Origin: an uncultured Anaeroplasmataceae bacterium
Lineage (GTDB): Bacteria > Bacillota_I > Bacilli_A > Acholeplasmatales > Anaeroplasmataceae
DNA length: 64,000 bases
Direction: 5' to 3'
Assembly (NCBI GenBank): GCA_947629825.1
Contig: CANRFF010000003.1
Location: 155,731 to 219,730 of the forward strand
Under the pieces are notes generated by a model. It saw nothing but the letters and a program-made list of their open reading frames with translations, made no database searches and had not been told where the DNA came from. Positions 50,848 to 59,992 of the stretch are shown here, in pieces. A program made the position numbers and the translations under genes. Positions within the stretch are counted from its first letter, which is position 1; each line of letters opens with the position of its first letter.

Positions 50848-51624
50848 ATGAAAGTAGTGATTTTAGCAGGGGGATATGGGACAAGAATTACAGAAGAATC
50901 CCATTTGCGACCGAAACCGATGATTGAAATCGGGGAAAAACCGATTTTATGGCATATTATGAAGTTATATTCGTCTTACGGATTCAATGATTTTATTATT
51001 TGTGCCGGATATAAACAATACGTGATCAAAGAATATTTCAATAACTATTTTTTGCATAATTCCGATATGACTTTCGATATGGCTTCCGGCAGTGTTCTGA
51101 TTCATCATAAGAACGTCGAGCCTTGGAAAGTGACGATTGTCGATACGGGATTGGGAACCATGACGGGAGGTCGTGTCAAACGGATTCAGGAATATATCGG
51201 AAATGAGCCGTTTATGCTGACTTACGGAGATGCCGTCGGCGATATCAATATCAAAGAATTGTTGGAATGTCATCAGAAAGCGAAAAAAATCGGAACCATT
51301 TCCTGTTATAACTTCGGTCAGACCAAAGGGGTCATCGATGTGAATAAGAAAGGAATGATTACGGGATTTCGGGAGAAATCCGATCTGGACGGCGATCTGA
51401 TCAATATCGGGTTTATGGTGATGGAACCGGAAATTTTCGATTTGATTGAAGGAGATAAAGTTTCTTTCGAAGATTATCCGATCAAGACGCTGGTGAAAAA
51501 CGGTCAGTTAAATGCTTATGTTCATACCGGGTTCTGGCAATGTATGGATACGATGCGGGAAAAAGAAAAACTGGAAGAAATCTGGAATTCCGGTAAGGCT
51601 CCCTGGAAAGTTTGGAAAGATTGA
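50848..51624 (+). CDS. rfbF: Glucose-1-phosphate cytidylyltransferase
   Basis: A 258-residue sugar-nucleotidyltransferase that forms CDP-glucose from CTP and glucose 1-phosphate. The family-specific start MKVVILAGGYGTRITEESHL, the RPKPMIEIGEKPILWHIMKLY segment and FWQCMDTMREKE at the end match RfbF (257 residues). ATG at 50848 is six bases from GGAGG. The usual next gene, CDP-glucose 4,6-dehydratase (rfbG), is not present; instead a terminator follows, then glmM. It has its own promoter. CDP-glucose may feed another sugar in the cell-surface glycan. Confidence 0.92.
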   Translation: MKVVILAGGYGTRITEESHLRPKPMIEIGEKPILWHIMKLYSSYGFNDFIICAGYKQYVIKEYFNNYFLHNSDMTFDMASGSVLIHHKNVEPWKVTIVDTGLGTMTGGRVKRIQEYIGNEPFMLTYGDAVGDINIKELLECHQKAKKIGTISCYNFGQTKGVIDVNKKGMITGFREKSDLDGDLINIGFMVMEPEIFDLIEGDKVSFEDYPIKTLVKNGQLNAYVHTGFWQCMDTMREKEKLEEIWNSGKAPWKVWKD

Positions 51625-51629
51625 AAAAA

Positions 51630-51673
51630 TAAGATGTTTGTCTGTCCTATATGGGAAAACAAACATCTTTTTT
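51630..51673 (+). terminator. Terminator after rfbF
   Basis: Ten-bp stem AAGATGTTTG / CAAACATCTT with a 19-base loop, followed by TTTTTTCTTTT. It closes the polysaccharide locus. Confidence 0.75.
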
Positions 51674-51774
51674 CTTTTGATAAATATGCGAAAAGTTTTT
51701 GCGGTTTTCTTTTCGGTGTCATAATTGCCTGTTTGAGCGCATATACTGTTGGTGTGTCCTTATGGGAGGTTCTT

Positions 51775-53061
51775 ATGAAATATTTTGGAACAGATGGAAT
51801 TCGCGGAATTGCGAATCAAACGTTGACGGTTGATTTTTGTGTCCGTATCGGAAAAGCGATGAACATTTTCAAACCGGAGAAAGTGTATGTGGCAACGGAT
51901 ACCAGACAATCGAAAGACGCTTTGGCCTATGCGCTGATCGGCGGATGTCTTTCTGTGGGAATCGATGTTGTTTTTTTGCATATTCTTTCGACTCCTGCGT
52001 TAATTTATTTGTCACGAAACGGAATGGGAATGATGATTACCGCCTCTCATAACCCTTTTTTTTATAACGGCATCAAAATATTGAATCACGGAAGAAAACT
52101 GAATAAAGAAGAAGAAACGATGTTTGAACAGGCCCTGAAAACTTCCGCAGAAACTCTGTCGGATTCTTTCGGAGAAGTCCTGTATGAACAACCAAAAGAT
52201 TCTTATTTTTCTTTATTGAAAGAACATGCCCGACCATTCGGGCAAAAAGTTGTGATCGATTGTGCCAATGGTGCGGTTTTTCAAATCGCACCGGAAATAT
52301 TTTCTCGATTCGGCAAGACAAAAGTGATCTGCGCCAATCCCAATGGAAAAAATATCAATGACGACTGCGGATCTACTCATTTAGATCGTCTTTCACGGGA
52401 AGTTTTAAAGTCGCATTATGATTTGGGGTTTGCGTTTGACGGAGACGGAGATCGGGTTTTGGGAGTCGATGATCTGGGAAATTTTCTGACGGGAGATCAT
52501 TTGTTGTATCTCCTTGCCTGTTATTTGAAACAGAAACAACTGCTTCCTCAAAATAAAGTGGTTTTGACTTGTATGAGCAATCTGGGAATGATCGAAGCCT
52601 TGAATCGACAAGGAATCGACGTCATCGAAACCGATGTGGGCGATCACTTTGTGTATGAAGTATTGGAACGAAATTCTTTGGTTCTGGGCGGAGAAACCAG
52701 CGGACATATCTTTCTTCATCGGGGTTTGAAAACGGGAGACGGCGTCTTTGTAGCGTTATGGATTTTGCGGATTTTGGAAGAAACGAAAAAAAAGATTCGT
52801 TCCTTTTTTACCGATGTTTGTTGGTATGATACGAAAAGCGAAAATATTTCCGTTTCCCACCGTCAACAGATTTTAAAAGATTCTCGACTTTGGCGGAAAA
52901 TCGCCGAAATCAAAGACGTATTGGGAAAATGCCGTGTGATTGTTCGTCCTTCCGGTACGGAACCGGTTTTGCGGGTAATGATGATGGCCAAAGACAGTGG
53001 GATTCTTCAAGAACAATTTGAGGATTTACTTGAAACGATTTCCCGTTTGGATGAAGAATGA
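51775..53061 (+). CDS. glmM: Phosphoglucosamine mutase
   Basis: A 428-residue alpha-D-phosphohexomutase interconverting glucosamine 6- and 1-phosphate, the step before GlmU. Motifs: YFGTDGIRG at the N terminus, the phosphoserine loop MMITASHNPFFYNGIK, metal loop FAFDGDGDRVLGVD and sugar loop GGETSGHI, with RPSGTEPVLRVM as phosphate-binding end. Slightly shorter than the usual 445-450. ATG at 51775 follows GGGAGG; the frame open to 51634 is ignored because it crosses the terminator. glmU is encoded 1.7 kb downstream. Confidence 0.93.
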   Translation: MKYFGTDGIRGIANQTLTVDFCVRIGKAMNIFKPEKVYVATDTRQSKDALAYALIGGCLSVGIDVVFLHILSTPALIYLSRNGMGMMITASHNPFFYNGIKILNHGRKLNKEEETMFEQALKTSAETLSDSFGEVLYEQPKDSYFSLLKEHARPFGQKVVIDCANGAVFQIAPEIFSRFGKTKVICANPNGKNINDDCGSTHLDRLSREVLKSHYDLGFAFDGDGDRVLGVDDLGNFLTGDHLLYLLACYLKQKQLLPQNKVVLTCMSNLGMIEALNRQGIDVIETDVGDHFVYEVLERNSLVLGGETSGHIFLHRGLKTGDGVFVALWILRILEETKKKIRSFFTDVCWYDTKSENISVSHRQQILKDSRLWRKIAEIKDVLGKCRVIVRPSGTEPVLRVMMMAKDSGILQEQFEDLLETISRLDEE

Positions 53062-53150
53062 TGAATAGGAACGTTTTCATTTTTTCCTTTCTTTTCACGA
53101 AAAAAAGATTATGTTAAAATGAATTGAAATCGCATTTGGGAGATGGTTGG

Positions 53151-54704
53151 ATGAAGTCGGATAAAATCAAAAGAAAATTATTTTGGATTACATTGTTATT
53201 TTTGATTGTGATCGGCTTATTGATTGCAAGTGGTATCATCGTTTCCGTGCAGATCCGTCGGATGCTGGAAGAATCGGAATATCAACAAATCCAACAAACC
53301 GATACAATGATTCGAAATCTGAATATTTCCCGCGGATTTTTGATATCGGTAACATCTTTGATGATTGTATTTTTGTTGATGGAGTATCGGGTCATTTATA
53401 AAAATCAGAAAAATCTGGTTCGTTTGGCGTATTACGACGATTTGACGAAAGCGTTGAATTTAAAAGGTTTTTACAAAGAATTTATGCGTAAATCCGCCCC
53501 CTCCGCTTACAGCATTGTCGTAATGAATATCAAAAAATTCCAGTTTATCAACAATATTTTCGGCTCCGATCAAGCCAATCGACTGTTATGTCAAATCAAA
53601 GAAGTGATCGAGAATCATTTGAACGGAAGAGGTTTCTTTTGTCGGAGCGGTGCCGATGATTTTATGATTTATCTGCCGATGACGGACTCTCGGGCAATCG
53701 AAGTATTTTTAAGTCTGGTTATGGAAGAAATCAATGAGGTTTTTCAATCCGACCGGAATGATTACCGACTTTCTTTTTATTTCGGAGTGGCGACGAATCA
53801 TTTTAAAGAACCTTTGAACCAAATGATTTCCTATGCGCAATTTGCGTCGGAAAGCGCCCGGAATCGTCCCTTGAACAACATCTGTTTTTACGATCGGGAA
53901 ACCTATGAAAAAGACCGGCTGACCAATTTTATCGAAACACATATGCAGTCGGCTTTAAAGCATCGGGAATTCAAATTGTTTTTACAACCGAAAATCAACC
54001 TGAAAGAAGGCACACTGGGTGGTGCGGAAGCACTGGTTCGTTGGGTAACGGAAGATCAAAAAGTGATTTTTCCGAATGACTTTATTCCTTTGTTTGAAAA
54101 AAACGGCTTTTGCGTTCAGTTGGATCTTTATATGTTTGAAAATGTTTGTCGGCAAATCCGGGAATGGATGGATCAGGGAATCGCTTTGATTCCCATTTCC
54201 GTCAATCAGTCCAAACTGCTTTTTTTCGAAAGCGATTATGTGGAAAAATTAAAAGAAATCGTTTGGAAATATCAAGTGGATCCTCAGTGGATTACGCTGG
54301 AAATTTTAGAAGGAGTGGCGGTCGATCATTTGGAAGAGTTGAATGAAAAAATCGATTTATTGCGCTCGTTCGGTTTTAAAATCTCCATGGACGATTTCGG
54401 AAGCGGATATTCTTCTTTGAACACTTTGGGGGAATTGAATATCGATGAGTTGAAGTTCGATCGGGCTTTTCTGATGGAATCTTCCTCTGCTCATTGGCAT
54501 CGTCATCAGTTATTGATGGAAGGGATTGTCAAGGTGACGAAAAAATTGAAAATCACGACCGTTGTGGAAGGAGTGGAAACCAAAGAAAACGAAGATTTGG
54601 TAAAAGCGCTCGATTGCGATTACGGTCAGGGATATCTTTACAGTCGTCCCATCAGCAATTTCGATTTCAATCAAAAATATATGCTTTTGCGAAAAAACAA
54701 ATAA
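53151..54704 (+). CDS. Cyclic-di-GMP phosphodiesterase: degenerate GGDEF plus EAL
   Basis: A 517-residue protein with two membrane helices (residues about 10-30 and 60-80) flanking a small extracytoplasmic loop. Residues 95-255 are a GGDEF domain whose active site reads SGADDF instead of GGDEF, so it should be catalytically dead. Residues 265-515 are an EAL domain: EALVRW (about 292), SVNQS, TLEILEG, MDDFGSGYSSL (about 414), ELKFDR and VVEGVET, all metal- or substrate-binding motifs kept, so it should hydrolyse c-di-GMP. ATG at 53151 follows GGGAGA. It sits between glmM and glmU; this may be chance. Confidence 0.86.
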   Translation: MKSDKIKRKLFWITLLFLIVIGLLIASGIIVSVQIRRMLEESEYQQIQQTDTMIRNLNISRGFLISVTSLMIVFLLMEYRVIYKNQKNLVRLAYYDDLTKALNLKGFYKEFMRKSAPSAYSIVVMNIKKFQFINNIFGSDQANRLLCQIKEVIENHLNGRGFFCRSGADDFMIYLPMTDSRAIEVFLSLVMEEINEVFQSDRNDYRLSFYFGVATNHFKEPLNQMISYAQFASESARNRPLNNICFYDRETYEKDRLTNFIETHMQSALKHREFKLFLQPKINLKEGTLGGAEALVRWVTEDQKVIFPNDFIPLFEKNGFCVQLDLYMFENVCRQIREWMDQGIALIPISVNQSKLLFFESDYVEKLKEIVWKYQVDPQWITLEILEGVAVDHLEELNEKIDLLRSFGFKISMDDFGSGYSSLNTLGELNIDELKFDRAFLMESSSAHWHRHQLLMEGIVKVTKKLKITTVVEGVETKENEDLVKALDCDYGQGYLYSRPISNFDFNQKYMLLRKNK

Positions 54705-54750
54705 TATTTCTATTTTCCGTTTCATATAAAATAGTGGAGGTTTTTTTGAA

Positions 54751-56130
54751 ATGGAAAAAAACAATTTCGCTATCATTTTGGCTGCGGGTAAAGGAAGCCG
54801 GATGAAAACGGTCGAAAATAAATGTATGGTTCGTCTGCTTGGAAAACCGATGATTTCTTATGTGAAGGAATGTTTGGAACCCTCGCTTTTCGATCAGGTG
54901 ATTTGCGTGGTTTCGCCTACGGAAACCGAAATTCAAGCCGTTTTGCCGAAAGAAGTCCGATATGTGATTCAACCCCAACCTTTGGGAACGGCCAATGCGG
55001 TGTTACAATGTCTTTCGTTGTTGGAAGAAAAACAAGGATATACGTTGATTTTGCCGGGAGATGTTCCATTGATTTCTATCGACCAAATTCAAAATATCGT
55101 AGAAGAACATCTCAAAAACAACAATGATCTGACCATCGCCACCGCCTTTTGTGACCATCCGCAAGGATATGGTCGGATACAAAGGGATTCTTGCGGAAAC
55201 ATCCTCCGAATCATCGAAGAAAAAGAGGCATCAAAAGAGGAGCGCAACATCCGGGAAATCAATACCGGTTTATTTTGTGTTTCCAATCAAAAATTAGTTG
55301 AATTGCTTCCGCTGGTGAAAAACGAAAATCATACTCAAGAATATTATCTGACGGATTTGGTCGATCTTTTGGCGATGCGAAAGGCCCGGATCGGCCACTG
55401 CGTATGTCCGCTTGAAAATATGGTCGGAATCAACGATCTTACGGCCTTATCTCAGGCAGAGGAATTTTTGAGAACCCGTACGATTCGCAAGTGGATGGAT
55501 TACGGAGTTTATTTTGAAAATCCGCATACCACCGTCATCGGCCCGGATGTCGAACTGGCTATCGGCACGAAAATTCGTTCAAATACGACGATTTTGGGAA
55601 CTACGAAGATCGGCCGAAACGTTTTGATCGGTCCGAATACGGAAATCGAGGACAGCGTGATTGAAGATGAAAGCATCATTCGACACAGCGTCATCGAACA
55701 CTCGTTGGTTGGTTTTGGATGTCGAATCGGACCTTTTGCCCATCTCCGGACGGGAACGGTTCTGAAAGGGGAAAACCATATCGGCAATTTTGTGGAAATC
55801 AAAAATTCGACGATCGGATCCAAAACCAAAGCCGGCCACCTCACTTATATCGGCGATACTCACTGCGGAGCGGAAGTCAATTTCGGCTGTGGAGCCATTA
55901 CGGTCAATTATGACGGATCAAAGAAACATCAGACCCACATCGGCGATCATGTTTTCATCGGATGCAATTCGAATGTGATTGCCCCGATTGAAATCGGTGA
56001 TTTCGGATTTATTGCGGCGGGAAGCACAGTTACGGAAAATACGGATCCGTATGATTTCGTCATTTCCCGACCTCGCCCGACGGTGAAAAAAGATTATGCC
56101 GGGAAGTATCAAAACAACGAAAACAATTAG
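54751..56130 (+). CDS. glmU: Bifunctional UDP-GlcNAc pyrophosphorylase/glucosamine-1-P acetyltransferase
   Basis: A 459-residue GlmU. The N-terminal uridylyltransferase has IILAAGKGSRMKT and QPLGTANAVLQC; a linker (about 230-250) leads to a left-handed beta-helix with hexapeptide turns (TVIGPDVELAIGTKI onwards) and the acetyltransferase loop around residues 360-395 containing RTGTVLKGENHIGNF and CGAITVNYDGSKKHQT. Full length. It makes UDP-GlcNAc for peptidoglycan and surface glycans. Ribosome site GGAGG at 54736-54740, ten bases ahead of the ATG. Confidence 0.95.
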   Translation: MEKNNFAIILAAGKGSRMKTVENKCMVRLLGKPMISYVKECLEPSLFDQVICVVSPTETEIQAVLPKEVRYVIQPQPLGTANAVLQCLSLLEEKQGYTLILPGDVPLISIDQIQNIVEEHLKNNNDLTIATAFCDHPQGYGRIQRDSCGNILRIIEEKEASKEERNIREINTGLFCVSNQKLVELLPLVKNENHTQEYYLTDLVDLLAMRKARIGHCVCPLENMVGINDLTALSQAEEFLRTRTIRKWMDYGVYFENPHTTVIGPDVELAIGTKIRSNTTILGTTKIGRNVLIGPNTEIEDSVIEDESIIRHSVIEHSLVGFGCRIGPFAHLRTGTVLKGENHIGNFVEIKNSTIGSKTKAGHLTYIGDTHCGAEVNFGCGAITVNYDGSKKHQTHIGDHVFIGCNSNVIAPIEIGDFGFIAAGSTVTENTDPYDFVISRPRPTVKKDYAGKYQNNENN

Positions 56131-56196
56131 AAAAAGGGTATTATATCACGTGGTATTTTAAAAGACGTAGGGATAAACTATAAATAGGTGAAAGTT

Positions 56197-56424
56197 ATGA
56201 CGGAAAAATATCACGATTTATTGGTAACGGTCGGAAAAAACATTCAGTTTCAACGGAAAAAATTAAACCTTTCACAAGAAACTTTGGCCAATAATTTACA
56301 TATGGATCGCAAGCACATTTCCGATATCGAAAACGGAAAACAGAATTTGACCTTGGAAACTTTTTTCAAATTGTCGGAAGGCTTACAGATCGATATTCTG
56401 GAATTGCTGAAAAAACAGGAGTAG
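56197..56424 (+). CDS. XRE-family transcriptional regulator
   Basis: A 75-residue single-domain helix-turn-helix protein: TVGKNIQFQRKKLNLSQETL, then ANNLHMDRKHISDIENGKQN (recognition helix) and LETFFKLSEGLQIDILELL. This is the minimal XRE/Cro-type repressor form. ATG at 56197 follows AGGTGA at five-base spacing; GTG at 56188 is an alternative. The preceding intergenic region contains the perfect hexamer CACGTG at 56148-56153 in an AT-rich setting, a possible operator. A terminator follows, so it is monocistronic. Confidence 0.85.
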   Translation: MTEKYHDLLVTVGKNIQFQRKKLNLSQETLANNLHMDRKHISDIENGKQNLTLETFFKLSEGLQIDILELLKKQE

Positions 56425-56425
56425 A

Positions 56426-56453
56426 GGAGAACGGGAGTTTCTCCTTTTATTTT
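56426..56453 (+). terminator. Terminator after the XRE gene
   Basis: Stem GGAGAA / TTCTCC with loop CGGGAGT followed by TTTTATTTT. Confidence 0.72.
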
Positions 56454-56514
56454 AGATATTTCAAAAATGCGATTTCTATGGTATGATATAAATAATCGAA
56501 AAGGAGGTTTTCTT

Positions 56515-58173
56515 ATGCGAAGTGATCTGGAAATTGCTCAAGATGCAGAAATGCTTCCGATTGAACAAATTGCCGAAAAATTGAATATAAAAAAAGAAGA
56601 TTTGGAATGTTACGGAAAATATAAGGCGAAGATTCATGTAAGCGGAATCCGAAAGGAACCACAGGGTAAGTTGATTTTGGTTACGGCGATGAATCCGACT
56701 CCGGCGGGAGAAGGAAAATCAACGACGACGATTGGCCTTGGCGATGCGTTGGCGAAACTGAATCTGAAAACGATGATTGCGTTAAGAGAACCCAGTTTGG
56801 GACCGGTAATGGGAGTCAAAGGCGGTGCTGCCGGAGGCGGATATGCCCAAGTAGTACCGATGGAAGATATCAATTTACATTTTACCGGAGATATTCATGC
56901 GATTACGGCGGCCAACAATTTGATTTCCGCTATGATTGACAATCATATTCATCAGGGAAATTCACTCGGAATCGATCCGACCCGGATTGTTTGGCATCGT
57001 TGTATGGATATGAACGATCGGGCGCTGAGAAATGTGATTGTCGGTTTGGGAGGATCTGCGAATGGTCAACCCCGAGAAGATCGGTTTGATATTACGGTGG
57101 CTTCCGAAGTAATGGCCGTGTTGTGTCTGGCGGATTCCGCCGAAGATTTCAAAAGAAGAATAGCGAGAATGGTCGTTGCATATACTTATGAGAAAAAACC
57201 GGTTACCGTCGATGATCTTCAAGCTACGGGAGCGGTCATGGTTTTAATGAAAGATGCACTCCTTCCGAATTTGGTTCAGACGTTGGAACATACGCCGGCC
57301 TTGATTCATGGCGGGCCTTTTGCGAATATTGCGCACGGATGTAATTCGGTGCTGGCTACCAAAACAGCACTTTCCTTGGCCGACTACGTCGTAACGGAAG
57401 CCGGATTCGGTGCCGATTTGGGAGCGGAGAAATTTTTGGATATCAAATGTCGTTCGGCTCATTTGGACCCGTCGTGCGTCGTGATTGTGGCGACTGTTCG
57501 GGCATTGAAAATGCATGGCGGACTTCTGAAAAATCAATTGGATCAAGTCAATTTGGAAGCTCTCGCACAAGGAATCGGCAATTTGGAGAAACATATTGAA
57601 AATATTCGCAAATTTTCGCTGCCTTATGTGGTCTGTCTGAATCGTTTTTCCACCGATTCTGCCGAGGAACTCGCTTGGATGAGAAGTTGGGCTCAGAAGA
57701 ATCATCATCCGCTGGCGATATCGGAAGTATTCGAAAAAGGTTCGGAAGGCGGGATTGCCTTAGCCGAAGAAGTATTGAAACAAATCAAATCCAAAAAAAC
57801 GCCGTATCGGCCGATTTATGATGTCAATCAATCTTTGTTTGAAAAAATAAGAATCGTTTGTACGGAAATTTACGGGGCTCAGAAAGTCGATTTTTCCACG
57901 GTTGCGAAAAATCAACTGAAAGAGTTTCAGAAAAACGGCTGGGATCATTTGCCGATTTGTATTGCCAAAACGCAATATTCTTTGTCCGATCAGCCGAAAT
58001 TATTGGGGCGACCGAAAGAGTTTGCCATAACGATCAAAGAAGCCAAATGCTCTTTGGGAGCGGGATTTATTGTGGTTTATGCGGGTGATATTATGACAAT
58101 GCCCGGATTATCCAAAGATCCGGCAGCGACGAAAATGGATGTCGTCGACGGAAAAACCATCGGTTTATTTTAG
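56515..58173 (+). CDS. fhs: Formate-tetrahydrofolate ligase
   Basis: A 552-residue enzyme producing 10-formyl-tetrahydrofolate from formate, ATP and THF. The P-loop region [18 protein letters not shown] (about 60), [34 protein letters not shown] and [13 protein letters not shown] are diagnostic. Full length. ATG at 56515 is set by AAAGGAGG; the frame open to 56467 includes upstream untranslated bases. It is the first gene of a one-carbon cluster with folD and purB; a P-loop protein of unknown function lies between. Confidence 0.96.
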   Translation: MRSDLEIAQDAEMLPIEQIAEKLNIKKEDLECYGKYKAKIHVSGIRKEPQGKLILVTAMNPTPAGEGKSTTTIGLGDALAKLNLKTMIALREPSLGPVMGVKGGAAGGGYAQVVPMEDINLHFTGDIHAITAANNLISAMIDNHIHQGNSLGIDPTRIVWHRCMDMNDRALRNVIVGLGGSANGQPREDRFDITVASEVMAVLCLADSAEDFKRRIARMVVAYTYEKKPVTVDDLQATGAVMVLMKDALLPNLVQTLEHTPALIHGGPFANIAHGCNSVLATKTALSLADYVVTEAGFGADLGAEKFLDIKCRSAHLDPSCVVIVATVRALKMHGGLLKNQLDQVNLEALAQGIGNLEKHIENIRKFSLPYVVCLNRFSTDSAEELAWMRSWAQKNHHPLAISEVFEKGSEGGIALAEEVLKQIKSKKTPYRPIYDVNQSLFEKIRIVCTEIYGAQKVDFSTVAKNQLKEFQKNGWDHLPICIAKTQYSLSDQPKLLGRPKEFAITIKEAKCSLGAGFIVVYAGDIMTMPGLSKDPAATKMDVVDGKTIGLF

Positions 58174-58193
58174 AAAGGAGTTTCGGTATTTGT

Positions 58194-59906
58194 ATGGAAT
58201 ATTGTTTGGGAGACCAACAAGTCATCATCAATTTTTCCGACTTTTTTTGCAAAAACGAAGTGGAAGTGTTGAACTCGGAATGTTTTTCGAAAATCTGGGA
58301 GAAATTTTTACATCATATCGATAAAATTCAAAAACAGGACGTTTTGAAAATCATTCGATTCACGCCGAATCCCGAGCATGATTTCGTTCAACTGTTCAAA
58401 CTGATTTTGGAATTCGATCTGGAAGAAATTTGCCAGTTTCACCCATACTATCGGAAAATATTGGAACATCGCGACATTTTATACGGACTGATCGAAGATT
58501 TTTATGATTATTGGCGAAGACTGGCTCGGTATGGAGTGGTTTATGCCAAAAGCAATTTGGAAGGAATCGAATCCCAGTCCTTTACCAACGCCATGGATAC
58601 GTTTACCAATATCGTATTGCAGACGTATCGGACGATTTCTCAGAAAGTTTACGGAGAAAAGTTTGCGATATATCGTTCTTTACCGGCCGGAATCAATGCG
58701 GGATTGTTGATTTCCAAAAATATCTGGATGAAACCGACCAGCCCTTATGCTTTTTTGGGTTCGGTGGCAGCGTTGGAACAGGTGGTGATTCGTCCGCCGT
58801 TTATTTCGTATAGTACCAAAAACAAAAGAACGGGAATTTACCAAGAGGTTTTCGAAAATCCGCTTGAAAAAATCGGAATCTTTCAAGCAGAAGATTTCTA
58901 TTGTTATCAGGCGTATGTGGGCGATAGTCTGGCTTATGTGTATTTTCATAAAGATTTTTTGGCTCACGGCATCGCCTTATGTAATCTTTTTGATTTTGTT
59001 TCCTTAACAAAATGTCAAGGGAAAAAACCGGATCTGTTATATATTTTCGGAGCGGATATTGTCGGTGATTCGATCTTTTATTATGATAAAATCGAAGATA
59101 TTTATCTGGGAATTGCGCCTCATGATGTTTCGGTGGACTATTTCGGATATATGAAAAAGATGTTGTTGACTTTGCACAATGTCAAAATGATCGACCAGGG
59201 GTATCTTCCTTTGCATGGAGCCTGCGTCAGTTTGCTTTTGCGAAACGGAACGAAGAAAAACATCGTTTTCGTCGGTGATTCCGGAGCCGGTAAAAGCGAA
59301 TCTTTGGAAGCACTGAGCGAAATTGCGGGAGATTTCATTTCCGAACAAATTACGGTTTTTGACGATATGGGAACGTTGAAAATCGATCAGGGGAAAATCT
59401 TGGCGTACGGAACGGAAATCGGGGCGTTTGTCCGTCTGGATGATATGACCGCCGGATATGCGTATCGGGAAATGGACCGTGCGATCTTTATGAATCCGGA
59501 TCGACCGAATTCTCGCTTGGTCGTACCGATTGCGACGCATCCGCAGATCATGAAAGGGTATCCCGTAGATATGATTTTATACGCAAACAATTATGAAAAT
59601 GTTTCTCCGGAAATTCGGTTTTTCGAAAGCGCAGAAGAAGCGGAAGAGGTTTTCGTTTGCGGTCGGCGCCATGCCAAAGGAACGACACAGGAAAACGGTT
59701 TGGTGGAATCGTTTTTTGCCAATCCGTTCGGACCGGTTCAGCGAAAAGAACAAACCATGAAATTGATTCATACTTATTTCGACCGTTTTTTCAACCAAAA
59801 TACCAAAGTGGGAGAAATTTATACGAAATTGGGAATTTTGGGGTTGGAACAGGAAGGCCCTCGACAAGCGGCTCTCAAATTATCGGAATTTTTAAAAAGC
59901 GAATAA
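58194..59906 (+). CDS. P-loop protein of the PEPCK/HPr-kinase type, 570 aa, function unknown
   Basis: A 570-residue soluble protein. Residues 1-330 have no recognised motif, though YAFLGSVAALEQVVIRPPFISY is striking. Residues about 340-500 carry a nucleotide site: NIVFVGDSGAGKSESLEAL with P-loop GDSGAGKS at 361-368, then ISEQITVFDDMGTL with Asp pair, and later GTEIGAFVRLDD and VVPIATHPQI. This order (P-loop, Asp-Asp, basic segment) is that of HPr kinase/PEP carboxykinase folds. I do not recognise an exact family. The ATG at 58194 is 13 bases from AAAGGAG, longer than usual; an ATT at 58188 would be better spaced. It follows fhs by 20 bases and ends at a terminator. Confidence 0.7.
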   Translation: MEYCLGDQQVIINFSDFFCKNEVEVLNSECFSKIWEKFLHHIDKIQKQDVLKIIRFTPNPEHDFVQLFKLILEFDLEEICQFHPYYRKILEHRDILYGLIEDFYDYWRRLARYGVVYAKSNLEGIESQSFTNAMDTFTNIVLQTYRTISQKVYGEKFAIYRSLPAGINAGLLISKNIWMKPTSPYAFLGSVAALEQVVIRPPFISYSTKNKRTGIYQEVFENPLEKIGIFQAEDFYCYQAYVGDSLAYVYFHKDFLAHGIALCNLFDFVSLTKCQGKKPDLLYIFGADIVGDSIFYYDKIEDIYLGIAPHDVSVDYFGYMKKMLLTLHNVKMIDQGYLPLHGACVSLLLRNGTKKNIVFVGDSGAGKSESLEALSEIAGDFISEQITVFDDMGTLKIDQGKILAYGTEIGAFVRLDDMTAGYAYREMDRAIFMNPDRPNSRLVVPIATHPQIMKGYPVDMILYANNYENVSPEIRFFESAEEAEEVFVCGRRHAKGTTQENGLVESFFANPFGPVQRKEQTMKLIHTYFDRFFNQNTKVGEIYTKLGILGLEQEGPRQAALKLSEFLKSE

Positions 59907-59908
59907 AA

Positions 59909-59940
59909 AAAAGACTCGACATTTCGTTGAGTCTTTTCTT
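59909..59940 (+). terminator. Terminator after the P-loop gene
   Basis: Stem AAGACTC / GAGTCTT extended by GAC / GTT around an ATTTC loop, then TTTTCTT. The promoter of folD begins in its T-tail. Confidence 0.8.
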
Positions 59941-59967
59941 GCGAAAACAGGAAGGTTCAAGTATAAT
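59939..59967 (+). promoter_or_regulatory. Promoter of folD-purB
   Basis: TTGCGA (59939-59944), 17-base spacer, TATAAT (59962-59967), 25 bases before the folD start. It overlaps the end of the preceding terminator. Confidence 0.75.
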
Positions 59968-59992
59968 ATTTTTATAGAAATCGGGTGAAGCC

